From Nocardioides sp. (GTDB taxonomy: Bacteria > Actinomycetota > Actinomycetes > Propionibacteriales > Nocardioidaceae): a stretch of DNA of 5,003 nucleotides. Position numbers and translations under genes: made by a program. Shown one piece after another: positions 4,946 through 5,003 of this stretch (position 1 is the stretch's first letter; every line of letters begins with the position of its first letter). The notes below the pieces were generated by a model. The model was not told the origin of the DNA. It did not search any database and saw only the letters and a program-made list of their open reading frames with translations. Where the stretch lies: contig JAKFXV010000052.1 in NCBI GenBank assembly GCA_021731205.1, positions 1-5,003 on the forward strand. The letters run 5' to 3'.

Positions 4946-5003
4946 CTCCTCGGCAATCTCGAGCGGCGCCAGCTGCGGGTCGGTCACGCTGAACGATCGC
5001 ACC
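4943..5003 (-). CDS. 3' end of an unidentified convergent gene
   Basis: The minus strand has an open frame from the right edge to a TGA (complement of 4943-4945), giving a C-terminus that ends SFSVTDPQLAPLEIAEE. It stops nine bases beyond the pxpC stop, a tight convergent arrangement that fits compact coding. The acidic tail and codon choice look like real coding sequence, but about 19 residues are too few to name a family. Confidence 0.5.
   Translation of the reverse strand, partial: VRSFSVTDPQLAPLEIAEE

Overview
The window reads as high-GC bacterial chromosome, most likely from an actinomycete (Actinomycetota). The supporting signs are strong G/C bias in third codon positions, GTG starts, actinobacterial-looking PxpABC proteins, and three genes whose starts lack a Shine-Dalgarno sequence but have a TAnnnT/CATACT-type -10 six to eight bases upstream (leaderless style). 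The lineage within the phylum cannot be fixed from sequence alone.

Layout: (1) At 1-7 on the minus strand the first codons of a gene leaving the window are visible, preceded by a strong ribosome binding site. (2) 196-2361, minus strand, encodes a complete S9-family serine peptidase of the oligopeptidase B type (ptrB). (3) A 24-bp gap separates ptrB from the divergent plus-strand gene pxpA (2386-3078) and holds two overlapping back-to-back -10 elements. (4) 3079-3452 is a 374-bp stretch with no convincing protein gene. It contains a 13-bp hairpin just after pxpA, a TGTGGA motif repeated exactly every 21 bp, a possible promoter followed by nested RNA helices, and a second strong hairpin just upstream of pxpB. 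(5) 3453-4933, plus strand, is the pxpB-pxpC pair, overlapping by four bases (GTGA). (6) 4943-5003, minus strand, is the 3' end of an unrecognised convergent gene.

How the genes work together: PxpA, PxpB and PxpC form the prokaryotic ATP-dependent 5-oxoprolinase, which opens 5-oxoproline (pyroglutamate) to L-glutamate. Oligopeptidase B trims small peptides after basic residues. Peptide breakdown followed by salvage of the cyclised glutamine/glutamate end product is a plausible shared theme, but this is inference from proximity.

The enzymes are of known families. The parts most worth a second look are non-coding: the divergent overlapping promoter, the 21-bp phased TGTGGA array, and the possible structured RNA between pxpA and pxpBC. 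No defence system, mobile element or CRISPR array was seen.
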